Source: an uncultured bacterium (lineage in GTDB: Bacteria > Verrucomicrobiota > Verrucomicrobiia > CAIQCK01). Taken from it: 64,000 nt of DNA. The notes beneath the pieces were generated by a model. The model was not told the origin of the DNA and ran no database searches. It saw only the letters and a list, made by a program, of their open reading frames with translations. The DNA is taken from positions 1-64,000 of the forward strand of contig CAIQCK010000090.1 in assembly GCA_903870275.1 (NCBI GenBank), in the 5' to 3' direction. A program made the position numbers and the translations under genes. Below, piece by piece: positions 1 through 7,938 of the stretch (position 1 is its first letter; each line of letters opens with the position of its first letter).

Positions 1-51
1 CCGACCGCCGAATAATTGCAGAACCCAAGGATTCGGCGGTCGGAGACCGCC
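1..51. repeat. Nested palindromic element upstream of rhaT
   Basis: Positions 1-12 (CCGACCGCCGAA) are perfectly inverted at 32-43 with a 19-base loop. The right arm also pairs with its downstream flank, GGCGGTC at 35-41 with GACCGCC at 45-51 and a three-base loop. Two mutually exclusive hairpins are therefore possible. It could be the end of a dispersed palindromic element or the terminator of a gene left of the window. There is no T-run, so a mobile or structural repeat is more likely than a classical terminator. Confidence 0.6.
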
Positions 52-110
52 GCTACAGTGCGGCCAATGGCCTCCGCAAAGACTTCTTTCACTCTCACAA
101 AATCATTTCG

Positions 111-152
111 ATGATTCTGTAAACATAATTTTGTAGCCATAATTCTGTAAAT
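111..152. repeat. Three tandem 14-bp repeats before rhaT
   Basis: Three consecutive 14-base units occupy 111-124 (ATGATTCTGTAAAC), 125-138 (ATAATTTTGTAGCC) and 139-152 (ATAATTCTGTAAAT). They stop eight bases before the rhaT start at 160. The tract is much more AT-rich than its surroundings. It could hold promoter or operator sites for the symporter, or simply be one of the short tandem-repeat families scattered through this window. No clear -35 box precedes it. Confidence 0.7.
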
Positions 153-159
153 CAAACCT

Positions 160-1227
160 ATGAACCCCATCTCCCCCAATCCTCTCCTCGGCGTGGCGAT
201 GCACGCGGTCGGCGCGACGTTTGCCGCGACGTGCTACACGCCGGAGAAACGCGTGCGCGGCTGGTCGTGGCAAAGCTACTGGCTCACGCAGGCGTCGTTC
301 TGCTGGTTTCTGCTGCCGTTGCTCGGCGCGTGGCTGACGATCCCCGAACTCGGCGCGGTGCTGCGCGAGGCGCCGACGAGCGCGATGCTCGCGTCGTTCG
401 GACTGGGCGCGGCCTACGGCATCGGCGGCACGGCGTTCGGCATCTCCATCCGCCACATCGGTTTCTCGCTGACGTATGCCATCGCCGTCGGACTCTCCAG
501 CGTGCTCGGCACGCTCATCCCGCCACTGGTCAAAGGCACGCTCGGCACGACGCTCAGCAAGCCGGGCGCGGAGTGGATCGTCGCAGGCATCGTCATCGGC
601 ACGCTCGGCATTGCCGGCGCGGGCTGGGCGGGGCGGTTGAAGGAGCGCGACCTCAGCGCCCAACAGCTCACCGGCCATTTCTCGCTGACCAAAGGCCTGC
701 TGCTCTCGCTGCTGGCGGGTGTGCTCTCGGCGGTGTATGGCTTCGCATTGGAATCGGGCGAGCCGATTGCCGACGTGGCCAGCGCGCACGGCGCGGGCGT
801 CTGGCGCGGCAACGTCGTCTATATCTTCTCCAACACCGGCGCGTTCCTGACGACCTCGATCTACTGCCTCTGGCTCCACGCGCGGCACAAGACGCTCGGC
901 GAACTGGTCGAGCTGCCAGCGGGTTCGGAGAAGGCGAGTCTGCCGTTGAACTGGGCGATGGCGGTGGTGACGGGCCTGTTCTGGTATGGCCAGTTCTTCT
1001 TCTACAACCTCGGCCACGTGCGAATGGGCCACTACAAGTTCACGAGCTGGGCCATCCACATGATCATGCTGGTGCTCATCAGCAACCTGGTTGGCATCAT
1101 GTTCCGCGAATGGCGCCAATGCCGCCGCCTCACGCATCGCACCATCGGCATCGCGCTCGCGGTCCTGATCGGCGCCGTCCTGCTGCTGACCTACGGCAAT
1201 TATATCGGCGAGTTGGCTTCGCAGTGA
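160..1227 (+). CDS. rhaT: L-rhamnose/H+ symporter RhaT family
   Basis: This 355-residue integral membrane protein fits the RhaT family of the drug/metabolite transporter superfamily, which imports L-rhamnose with a proton across the inner membrane. Its length is close to the family's roughly 344 residues. The start MNPISPNPLLGVAMHAVGA, the GGTAFGISIRHIGFSLTYAI segment and about ten hydrophobic stretches are typical. The C-terminus reads LLLTYGNYIGELASQ. It stands alone in front of a 1.2 kb non-coding stretch. Together with the deoxysugar isomerase-like gene at 22697 and the glycosidase arrays downstream it suggests that rhamnose is a released sugar. The start at 160 is the first ATG after the tandem repeats; no strong Shine-Dalgarno is seen. 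Substrate is inferred from family membership. Confidence 0.88.
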   Translation: MNPISPNPLLGVAMHAVGATFAATCYTPEKRVRGWSWQSYWLTQASFCWFLLPLLGAWLTIPELGAVLREAPTSAMLASFGLGAAYGIGGTAFGISIRHIGFSLTYAIAVGLSSVLGTLIPPLVKGTLGTTLSKPGAEWIVAGIVIGTLGIAGAGWAGRLKERDLSAQQLTGHFSLTKGLLLSLLAGVLSAVYGFALESGEPIADVASAHGAGVWRGNVVYIFSNTGAFLTTSIYCLWLHARHKTLGELVELPAGSEKASLPLNWAMAVVTGLFWYGQFFFYNLGHVRMGHYKFTSWAIHMIMLVLISNLVGIMFREWRQCRRLTHRTIGIALAVLIGAVLLLTYGNYIGELASQ

Positions 1228-1322
1228 TCAGGAACCGGCCGTTGCCGGCACCTTCCCAAGATCATCCTGCAACGCCGTCCGGCAAAGCCCGAAGGCAGCC
1301 GCTGGAAACAGGGAGGAACCTG

Positions 1323-1600
1323 TCATTTGGGTTCGTTTCGCAAGATTCGCATGATGGTTATTTCATAACATGTTGGAATTGAGTTATTTGCCGTGAATCA
1401 TTTGGGTTCGTTTCGCAAAAACGCGTGTCATTACGAGGGCCGGTTGTGATCGAAAAGTCCATTTTCCTGTTCGAAAACGCGACTTTCAGGTTTTGGGCGA
1501 ATCAATCATTTGGGTTCGTTTCGTAATTTCGCATAACGCGGTATTTTGCAACCACCTGCAAACACACACCTTATTCCTGGCATTTGGGTTCGTTTGGTAA
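1323..1600 (-). repeat. Four dispersed copies of a 17-21 bp repeat
   Basis: The core CATTTGGGTTCGTTTCG occurs at 1324-1340, 1399-1415 and 1507-1523, with a one-base variant (GTTTGG) at 1581-1597. All are in the same orientation, and most are followed by CAA or TAA. Spacing is irregular (75, 108 and 74 bases), and the DNA between copies is unrelated. On the minus strand the unit can encode NEPK-stop in one frame and KRTQM in another, which produces spurious ORFs. This is a dispersed element cluster and not an array with uniform spacers. Confidence 0.8.
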
Positions 1601-1659
1601 AAACATGGATCGGATGGCCCGCTAAAAACGCCAAACACACGAAAGGCAAAACAGACTGG

Positions 1660-1925
1660 ATGACGGGGCGTGAAGCGTGAAGCGTCGAGCGTTGAGCGTG
1701 AAACGCAAGCCGTCCTGTGAATCCTGCAAATCCTGTCTTCTTCCTGCCGCAATCCCCTTGGGTGTGACAAAAGTAGTCGGATCGAGCCGGATTGAGCCGG
1801 AGCCGCGCGAAGCCGGTAGGGCGCACCGCCGCCCCGTTCCGCACTCCGCATTCCGAATTTGGTTTGACTGGCTTGGACTGACTTGAACGGACTCGGATTG
1901 AGTCGGATTCGGTCGGATCAGCCCA
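1660..1925. repeat. Degenerate simple-repeat tract
   Basis: Bases 1669-1702 carry imperfect units of the form GAAGCGT/GAGCGT in head-to-tail order. Bases 1775-1815 and 1865-1922 carry repeats built around CGGATTGAG and CGGACTCGG. Between them, 1839-1861 reads as a further motif (CGCACTCCGCATTCCGAATT). None encodes a recognisable protein. Similar short-word tracts appear elsewhere in the window (8113, 16731, 51346, 55780, 57837). Confidence 0.55.
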
Positions 1926-2231
1926 GCCGGGCCTTTCCTTGCCGACCCCGGCGCCCGCAGGCGGCGCGGCAAAAAGCTTTGTCAAAGAACGAAGGGTATA
2001 AACACCCTGCCATCTATATAAACGACCCGTCTTTGGCGGTTCGAGACCGGCCGCAGCCCGGGCCGCGCCGGCCCGGTTTGGGTTTCCTGCTCATCATTCA
2101 AAACACCCGTCCTTTTTTCTGAGGGATACTATAGCATAATTCTCTCATAATGCAAGCTAATTTCTCTACCTGTGGCGCGGCCGCGCCGGCTGGCGGCAGG
2201 CGGGACGCGGCAGGCTTGGAGAGGGGGGAGG

Positions 2232-2297
2232 GGCTGGGACGGCAGCCTGCTGCCGACCTACGGGAACTATCTCGGCGACATCGCCGCAAAACAGTAG
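2232..2297 (+). pseudogene. 3' remnant of a second rhaT gene
   Basis: Reading from 2247, the plus strand encodes LLPTYGNYLGDIAAKQ followed by TAG at 2295-2297. The intact RhaT upstream ends LLLTYGNYIGELASQ-stop at 1180-1227. Over the first 33 bases, 28 match, and three of the five differences leave the residue unchanged or conservatively changed. Upstream of about 2238 the similarity dissolves into G-rich sequence and no start or upstream RhaT sequence is found. The simplest reading is that a second rhaT copy lost all but its last 16-20 codons. Confidence 0.72.
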
Positions 2298-2430
2298 GAG
2301 AATTGAACGCCCGGCCCTGCCCCTGCCGCGTTTTTTTGCCAGAGCCGCCCAAACGGCGGCACGCGCCATAGCTCGTGCTTCCCGACCCGCGAAAAGGCGC
2401 CTGTTTTTTCCAGGGACAGCGCGAAAGCGA

Positions 2431-5400
2431 CTAGCGGCGGCTGGCATCCTCCACGACTTGGCGTTCCTCCGCCGTCAGGCCGTAGAGCTTATAAACCAGA
2501 TCGTCAATCTCCACGTCGGTCGTGGTGATCTCCGTTTCCAAGGCGGCCAGATCGAACGTGCCGGCTTCGGCGGCCACGGCTTTCGCCACGGCGCGGATTT
2601 CGCGCAGATTATCACCGGGAGTTTGCTGGAAGAACACCAGCGGTGTCAGCTCATGGACGATCAGATCATAGACCGGCTTCGGCTTCTTGCCGGCGGTCCA
2701 TTTCTTCTTGCGGGCGTTCTCCTCCAGAAACCGCTGCCACATTGCATAGATGAACCGTTGCAACGTCTCGTCGGCAAACGTCAACCGCGCAATCGGCATC
2801 CCGCGGGGCGCAGAATCGGCGTCGTCGCTCACGTCGGCGGCAATTGCGATGGTGTTCCGGTTGGACTCGACGCGGATTCCATGCACGAAGCCTTCGCGTT
2901 GCACGTCGTCAATCAACGTCTCGCCCCGCACCGCCGTCGTGTAATCTGGCTGCAAATAGAAGCCAAGCGGACACGCCTCGCGCTGACGGTGGGCAACCTC
3001 GCAATGCAAGACGATAGAGGAATCTTGTCTTCCCTTGTGAGCATTTGCGATTCGCTCGACACAACTGATGATTCCCTGACCAAGACCTATTTCCTTTTTG
3101 GATTTCGGATTCAGTTTCTTGATTGGCAGTTGCGAAAGACTCGCAATGGTCACTTGTGGAAACGAGGTTTTGAAGTCAGCGAACATCGTGCGCCAAAAGA
3201 AACCGGTCAGTTGTGAATTGATGATCCCCAAGAGGTAAAGCTCATCCTTGAGACTCTTGGCTCGCACTGTGAAAAGATTTCCTGTCACAGCAATTGGCGA
3301 CCGGATCAAACTTGCTGTTGGTTCTTGGCATATTTGGCGCACAGCTATCTTGTGAGGCGCCAGGTGAACCTCCGCGTCCCAGCAACCACCAGCCGTTTCA
3401 GGCCTTTCAAACAGGACGAATTGCGACGGCTGCAAGCTGTAATAGCGCTGCACGTCTGCACCTTCCAAAATCGGGACATAAGCAGAAGATTTTTTAGTCT
3501 CAGAAAAATATTTGTCCCGATCTCCCGTGATCAGTCCGCGGTTTAGTGTGGCTACCCTTTCGAGCGGCTCAAAATCTTTCATCAGTCTCGCGATCAATCC
3601 CGCGTTCTTCTCTGTGATTAGGATGTTCCATACACAGCCGGTAACGACCCGAAAACTTTCCTGTGAAACTTGCGAATAAGAACTCTCTGTTTCGCGGAAT
3701 GGCTCTCCAAGCTCTGTCGTGACTCGAACCTTGTTTGCCGAGCGTTTCTGTGTGTCAGCTTCCGCTCTCAACAGGAGGATGGACGTATGCACATCGGCGT
3801 CTTGAAACACCATTTCTCGTGCGACGGCTATTTGTTCGATACAGCAACGATCCATAATCCAGCGCCGCAAGGTTTCAGCATAAACGTTGTTGAGGAGCGT
3901 CGTCGGAATGATGTAGCCAAACCGTCCACGGGCATTCAGCAATGATACGCCGCGTTGGAGAAACAGGTGAAATAAGTCGATCTTGAATTCCGCTGCAACG
4001 TAGTTACCCCGTAGATAGTTCAGAAGGTCGTTAGTTGTGTTGTGCGGTTGGAGCATCCGATACGGCGGGTTACCGATGACGCAGTCGAAGCCGCCGCGGG
4101 CCATGATGTCTGGGAACTGCTTGTGCCAGTCGAAGGCGGTGTCGCCGGCGACGGCGGGGTCGTCAATAAGCGAGTCACCGCGTTTAAGGTTGTTCGCGAG
4201 AGTCGGAAGCAGGCTCAATGCTTTGGCGCCATTACGCCGGGTGCGCAGCGTTTCGCGGATGAAATCCTTCTCGGCGATCATCAGGCGCATCCAGATGTTG
4301 AGCTTGGCGACCTCGACGGCGGAATCGTCGAGGTCCACGCCGAAGATATTCTCGCTGGCGACGTGCATGCCGATATGGTCCACGGCCTCGGGAATCTCAG
4401 CGGGAGCCTCGAAAAGCATGCCGGAGTTCTGGCCGCGTTCGCGGGTGAGCCGCTCGCACTCAGCGTTGTATTCGGCATAGGCGGCAACGAAGGCGTCGAA
4501 GGCGCGCAAGAGGAAGGAGCCGGACCCCATCGCGGGGTCGAGGACCTTGACGTGCTGGAGTTCGCGAATCTTGGCGTGGGCGCCCTTGAAGTTCATGTAG
4601 GCCAGCAACGCCTTCGCCTCGCCGAGGATGGGTTTGATTTTCTCGGAGACGGTGTGGGCGATGATGTAGTCCACGATGTAGCGGGGCGTGTAATAGATGC
4701 CCTCTTTCTTACGCAGTTCGTCGGTCTCCTCGATGGTGACGCGGCGGTCGGCGGCGCTGAGCTTGTGAGCAAGGAAGCGTTCATAGACCGCGCCCATGAT
4801 GTCGCCCGACATGCGGCTGAAGTCGTAGCCGTAAAGGTGCTTAAAGGGGAACAACTCGCCCTGGCCCTGGTCGAGGCCGCATTGCGCGGCAACCTCCGGC
4901 GACATTGGCTCGTGGCCGATGACGATGGAGAGATAGGCATTGTCAATCGCGAGTTGGTCACAGAGTTGCGGACGGAGGAACAACTCGGTGTTGAAGTCGC
5001 GTTTGATTTCGGCAAAGAGGGATTCCTTGAGCGCTTCGCAAAAGGGCTTGGTGGGCCGCTCGCCGTAGAAGGCCTCGTAATGCATGAACTGGCGGGCGAG
5101 TTTGTTGTATTCGATCAGCCGGTCGGTTTCCAACATGCGGCAAAACAGGAAGCGGTCGAGCAACTGCTGGCTGGCCTTGGTGAGGTCGGGGAGGCTGACG
5201 CCGGGGTTCTGGAGCGCGAAGCCATTGGCAATGATAAGACGCCATCGCTTGAGGTCGGCAAGGAATCGCTTGTCGAGATCGGCTTTGTGGGTCTGGTCGT
5301 AAAGCTCCTCAATGCGGTGCGCCTCAACGTTCTCCAGCGCCAGCAGTTCCCAGAGTTCATCGCGGCGGGCGATCAACTCGTCAACTTTGAAGGAAAACGA

Positions 5401-5814
5401 CGGGGTTTCTTCGTTGACGCGGATAAAGTGGAACTCGCGGAAGTTCGTGAGGACGATCCACGTGACCGGGCGTTCCATGCGCGTCTGCTCCGGGCTGACG
5501 CGGTAGTTGCGGATGTAGCGAAAAACCTGCTGCTTGTGGGTGTTGAAAAGGTTCGGCGAGCTGTCCAGCAGGCTCTTGGCTTCCATGAAAAGCAAGGGCT
5601 TGGTGTGTTGCTCTAACAGGTAGTCCACCTGATCGCCGAGGATGTGGAACTCCTTCTTGATGTTGTCGCGGCCGTAGCCAAGCGACTCCAGGAGTGGCTC
5701 AATCAGGTTGTGCTTCGTAGCCTCTTCTGGATCAACCGTCCCAAACCCAGACCTGCGGTATCGCCTGGCGTCTTCAACAAGCCGTTCGAGGACGGCGTAA
5801 TATGCATCCTTCAT
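2431..5814 (-). CDS. Type IIG / Eco57I-like restriction-modification enzyme
   Basis: This single-chain enzyme of 1127 residues has nuclease, adenine-specific DNA methyltransferase and target-recognition parts in order. Residues 1-140 resemble an HsdR-type PD-(D/E)xK nuclease: D64 in DQVDYLL, then E78 and K80 in FMEAKSL. A helical linker leads to the N6-adenine methyltransferase domain, with GIYYTPRYIVDYI near 372-384, the SAM-binding motif VLDPAMGSGSFLLRAF at about 424-439 and catalytic NPPY at 582-585. The C-terminal third should hold a TaqI-like specificity domain. It is the only defence gene in the window, with no partner HsdS, BREX or other methylase nearby. The recognition-domain part (roughly 3000-4050) looks AT-richer than the conserved part, consistent with domain exchange. 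The 190 bp before its start separates it from a divergent oxidoreductase. Confidence 0.85.
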   Translation of the reverse strand: MKDAYYAVLERLVEDARRYRRSGFGTVDPEEATKHNLIEPLLESLGYGRDNIKKEFHILGDQVDYLLEQHTKPLLFMEAKSLLDSSPNLFNTHKQQVFRYIRNYRVSPEQTRMERPVTWIVLTNFREFHFIRVNEETPSFSFKVDELIARRDELWELLALENVEAHRIEELYDQTHKADLDKRFLADLKRWRLIIANGFALQNPGVSLPDLTKASQQLLDRFLFCRMLETDRLIEYNKLARQFMHYEAFYGERPTKPFCEALKESLFAEIKRDFNTELFLRPQLCDQLAIDNAYLSIVIGHEPMSPEVAAQCGLDQGQGELFPFKHLYGYDFSRMSGDIMGAVYERFLAHKLSAADRRVTIEETDELRKKEGIYYTPRYIVDYIIAHTVSEKIKPILGEAKALLAYMNFKGAHAKIRELQHVKVLDPAMGSGSFLLRAFDAFVAAYAEYNAECERLTRERGQNSGMLFEAPAEIPEAVDHIGMHVASENIFGVDLDDSAVEVAKLNIWMRLMIAEKDFIRETLRTRRNGAKALSLLPTLANNLKRGDSLIDDPAVAGDTAFDWHKQFPDIMARGGFDCVIGNPPYRMLQPHNTTNDLLNYLRGNYVAAEFKIDLFHLFLQRGVSLLNARGRFGYIIPTTLLNNVYAETLRRWIMDRCCIEQIAVAREMVFQDADVHTSILLLRAEADTQKRSANKVRVTTELGEPFRETESSYSQVSQESFRVVTGCVWNILITEKNAGLIARLMKDFEPLERVATLNRGLITGDRDKYFSETKKSSAYVPILEGADVQRYYSLQPSQFVLFERPETAGGCWDAEVHLAPHKIAVRQICQEPTASLIRSPIAVTGNLFTVRAKSLKDELYLLGIINSQLTGFFWRTMFADFKTSFPQVTIASLSQLPIKKLNPKSKKEIGLGQGIISCVERIANAHKGRQDSSIVLHCEVAHRQREACPLGFYLQPDYTTAVRGETLIDDVQREGFVHGIRVESNRNTIAIAADVSDDADSAPRGMPIARLTFADETLQRFIYAMWQRFLEENARKKKWTAGKKPKPVYDLIVHELTPLVFFQQTPGDNLREIRAVAKAVAAEAGTFDLAALETEITTTDVEIDDLVYKLYGLTAEERQVVEDASRR

Positions 5815-6006
5815 TCTTAGAGTATGGGACAGTGGTTGGGATCGGGCAGCCTTTCCAGATTGCCGCCGAAAACCAGTCGGTTCATGCCGCGAGAATATCG
5901 CCGAGTAGCCAACGGGTCACGGAGATTTTATTGCGCAATGGACGAAAAGCGCGTGCCGAGGATTTTCTTGTGGCGCGGGGACGGCGGGCGGTGGCAGGCT
6001 GCGCGT

Positions 6007-7923
6007 ATGAAGAAATTCATCGGCTTCGCCATCTTCGTACTGGCAAGCCTTTCCCCCGTTGTCCGGGGGGAACCGGCTCGCGATGTGCTCGTCGAGGCCG
6101 AGAGCTTCTCGCAGCTTGGAGGATGGGTGATTGATCAGCAATCCATGGATCAAATGGGCTCTCCTTATCTTCTGGCCCATGGTCTGGGCGTGCCCGTGAC
6201 GGATGCCACGACGACCGTTGAGTTTCCCGCCGCAGGAACCTATCGCCTCTGGGTTCGCACCCGGGATTGGACCGCCCCATGGAAGACAGACGACACGCCG
6301 CCCGACATGAAGGTGACCGGCACGCCGGGCATGTTCCAGGTTCTGATCAACGGCCAGCCCGTCAAAACGGTTTTCGGCACCGAAGGATCGGGCTGGCATT
6401 GGCAGGAGGGAGGACGGGTAGAGATTCCACAGAGATCGGCGACGCTGGCGCTGCACGATCTCACCGGTTTTGCGGGACGCTGCGATGCGCTGCTTTTCAC
6501 GGCGGGCGAGGGCGCTCCGCCCAATGATCCCGCCACACTCGCGTCGCTGCGCCACAGGCTTCGCGGTCTCCCGGAGGCGCCACTCGATGGGGGGGAGTTT
6601 GATCTCGTGGTCGTCGGTGGCGGCGCCGCCGGTTGCTGCGCGGCCGTCAGCGCGGCGCGGCTGGGCTGCAAAGTGGCCTTGATCCACGACCGGCCCGTGC
6701 TCGGCGGCAACAACAGCTCCGAGGTGCGCGTCGGCCTCTCCGGCCTGATCCACCAGCAGCCATATCCGCATCTTGGCGATCTGGTGGATGAGTGGGGGGC
6801 CATCGGCCACTGGAACCTTTACCAGGCAAAGCAGGCCCCCAATCTGCCGCGCAGCCGGGAAGTCTTGGCCATCATCCAGGCCCATCCCGAAAAGAAAATC
6901 CACAATGCCGGCCCGGCATCGAACTACGAGGATGAGAAGAAACTCGCCGTGGTCCGGGCGGAAAAGAACCTCACGCTCTTCCTCAGCACCCGCGCCAATG
7001 GCGTGGAGATGAACGGGAATCGCATTGCCGCCGTGATCGCGGAGGATGTCCGGACAGGCGCGAAACGGAAGCTCCGGGCGGGATTGGTGGCCGATTGCAC
7101 CGGGGATGGCGTCATTGGCGCTCTGGCCGGAGCGGACTTTGCCTATGGACGGGAGTCCCGGGACGAGTTCGGGGAGACAACCGCGCCGGAGGCGAAGGAT
7201 GAACTGGTGATGGGCACGTCGGTCCAATGGTATGCGGAAAAGGACGCGACACCTTCCAGCTTTCCGGAATGTCCATGGGCGTTGCCGCTCAACGAGAAGA
7301 CTTGCGTGAAAACCACCCGCGGCGATTGGGACTGGGAGACGGGCGCCATGCGCAATCACATCACCGAGATCGAGCAGATTCGCGACTACGGCCTGCGCGT
7401 CGTTTACGGCAACTGGGCGGTCCTGAAGAACCATCCCAAATTCAAGGACGAGTTTGCCTGTCAACGGCTTAAGTGGGTGGCCTACATCGGCGGCAAGCGC
7501 GAGTCGCGGCGGTTGCTCGGCGATGTCATTCTGCGCCAGCAGGACATCGTGGAGGCCCGGCCATTCCCCGATGCCTCCGTCACGACCACGTGGAGCATTG
7601 ACCTGCACTACCCGAAGAAACCCATGTGCGCCTGCGAGGCGTTCCTGTCGGAGGCCCGGCATATCAAGATCCAGCCTTACCCGATACCCTACCGCTGCCT
7701 GTATTCGCGCAACATCGGGAACCTCCTGATGGCTGGGCGGAACATCAGCGTCACCCACGTGGCGCTGGGCACCGTGCGCGTGATGCGCACGGGAGGCATG
7801 ATGGGTGAAGTGGTCGGCATGGCCGCGTCACTCTGCAAACGACACGACGCCACCCCCCGCAGCGTGTATGAGAAGCATCTGGAAGAACTCAAGGCCCTGA
7901 TGCAGCGCGGCGTGGGCAAATAG
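6007..7923 (+). CDS. Secreted FAD-dependent oxidoreductase with N-terminal accessory domain
   Basis: The 638-residue protein starts at ATG 6007, chosen because MKKFIGFAIFVLASLSPVVRG is a good Sec signal peptide; the reading frame is open further upstream but that part is not membrane-like. Residues 25-190 form a beta-rich module (EAESFSQLGGWVIDQQ, then TYRLWVRTRDW) of the kind found at the front of many PVC 'xanthan lyase/FAD oxidoreductase' proteins. From about residue 199 comes the FAD-binding fold of the FAD_oxidored type (PF12831), with DLVVVGGGAAGCCAAVSAAR and a following LGGNNSSEVR. The C-terminal MAGRNISVTHVALGTVRVMRTGGMMGEVVG is the usual second FAD contact. Substrate is unknown; the setting suggests a sugar or glycan. 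It lies 15 bp before a beta-helix gene, probably in one operon. A flavoprotein with a Sec-like rather than Tat signal is odd. Confidence 0.82.
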   Translation: MKKFIGFAIFVLASLSPVVRGEPARDVLVEAESFSQLGGWVIDQQSMDQMGSPYLLAHGLGVPVTDATTTVEFPAAGTYRLWVRTRDWTAPWKTDDTPPDMKVTGTPGMFQVLINGQPVKTVFGTEGSGWHWQEGGRVEIPQRSATLALHDLTGFAGRCDALLFTAGEGAPPNDPATLASLRHRLRGLPEAPLDGGEFDLVVVGGGAAGCCAAVSAARLGCKVALIHDRPVLGGNNSSEVRVGLSGLIHQQPYPHLGDLVDEWGAIGHWNLYQAKQAPNLPRSREVLAIIQAHPEKKIHNAGPASNYEDEKKLAVVRAEKNLTLFLSTRANGVEMNGNRIAAVIAEDVRTGAKRKLRAGLVADCTGDGVIGALAGADFAYGRESRDEFGETTAPEAKDELVMGTSVQWYAEKDATPSSFPECPWALPLNEKTCVKTTRGDWDWETGAMRNHITEIEQIRDYGLRVVYGNWAVLKNHPKFKDEFACQRLKWVAYIGGKRESRRLLGDVILRQQDIVEARPFPDASVTTTWSIDLHYPKKPMCACEAFLSEARHIKIQPYPIPYRCLYSRNIGNLLMAGRNISVTHVALGTVRVMRTGGMMGEVVGMAASLCKRHDATPRSVYEKHLEELKALMQRGVGK

Positions 7924-7938
7924 AACGACTGACAAATC

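Larger units (their letters stand above)
1228..2430. other. 1.2 kb non-coding, repeat-rich stretch
   Basis: No intact gene is supportable here; the ORFs present are short and lack recognisable domains. The stretch begins with a small hairpin (CCGGC 1235-1239 / GCCGG 1244-1248), possibly the rhaT terminator. It then holds four copies of a 17-base repeat (1323-1600), degenerate simple repeats such as GAAGCGTGAAGCGT near 1670 and CGGATTGAG-type units at 1780-1920, and the 3' stump of a second rhaT (2232-2297). Near 2394-2410 AGGCGCCT is followed by six T residues, a weak terminator-like signal. The mixture looks like a graveyard of duplicated and repeated DNA. Confidence 0.7.

Noticed and set aside
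1323-1600. CRISPR-like array
   Set aside because: Only four copies, unequal gaps of 57-91 bases between copies, no cas genes, and one copy is mutated inside the core.
2431-5814. BREX PglX methylase
   Set aside because: No other BREX genes are adjacent and an N-terminal nuclease motif (D64, E78, K80) is present, favouring a type IIG restriction enzyme.
5824-6006. Upstream start for the first FAD oxidoreductase
   Set aside because: The extra 61 residues contain no membrane or domain pattern, while ATG 6007 gives a proper signal peptide.
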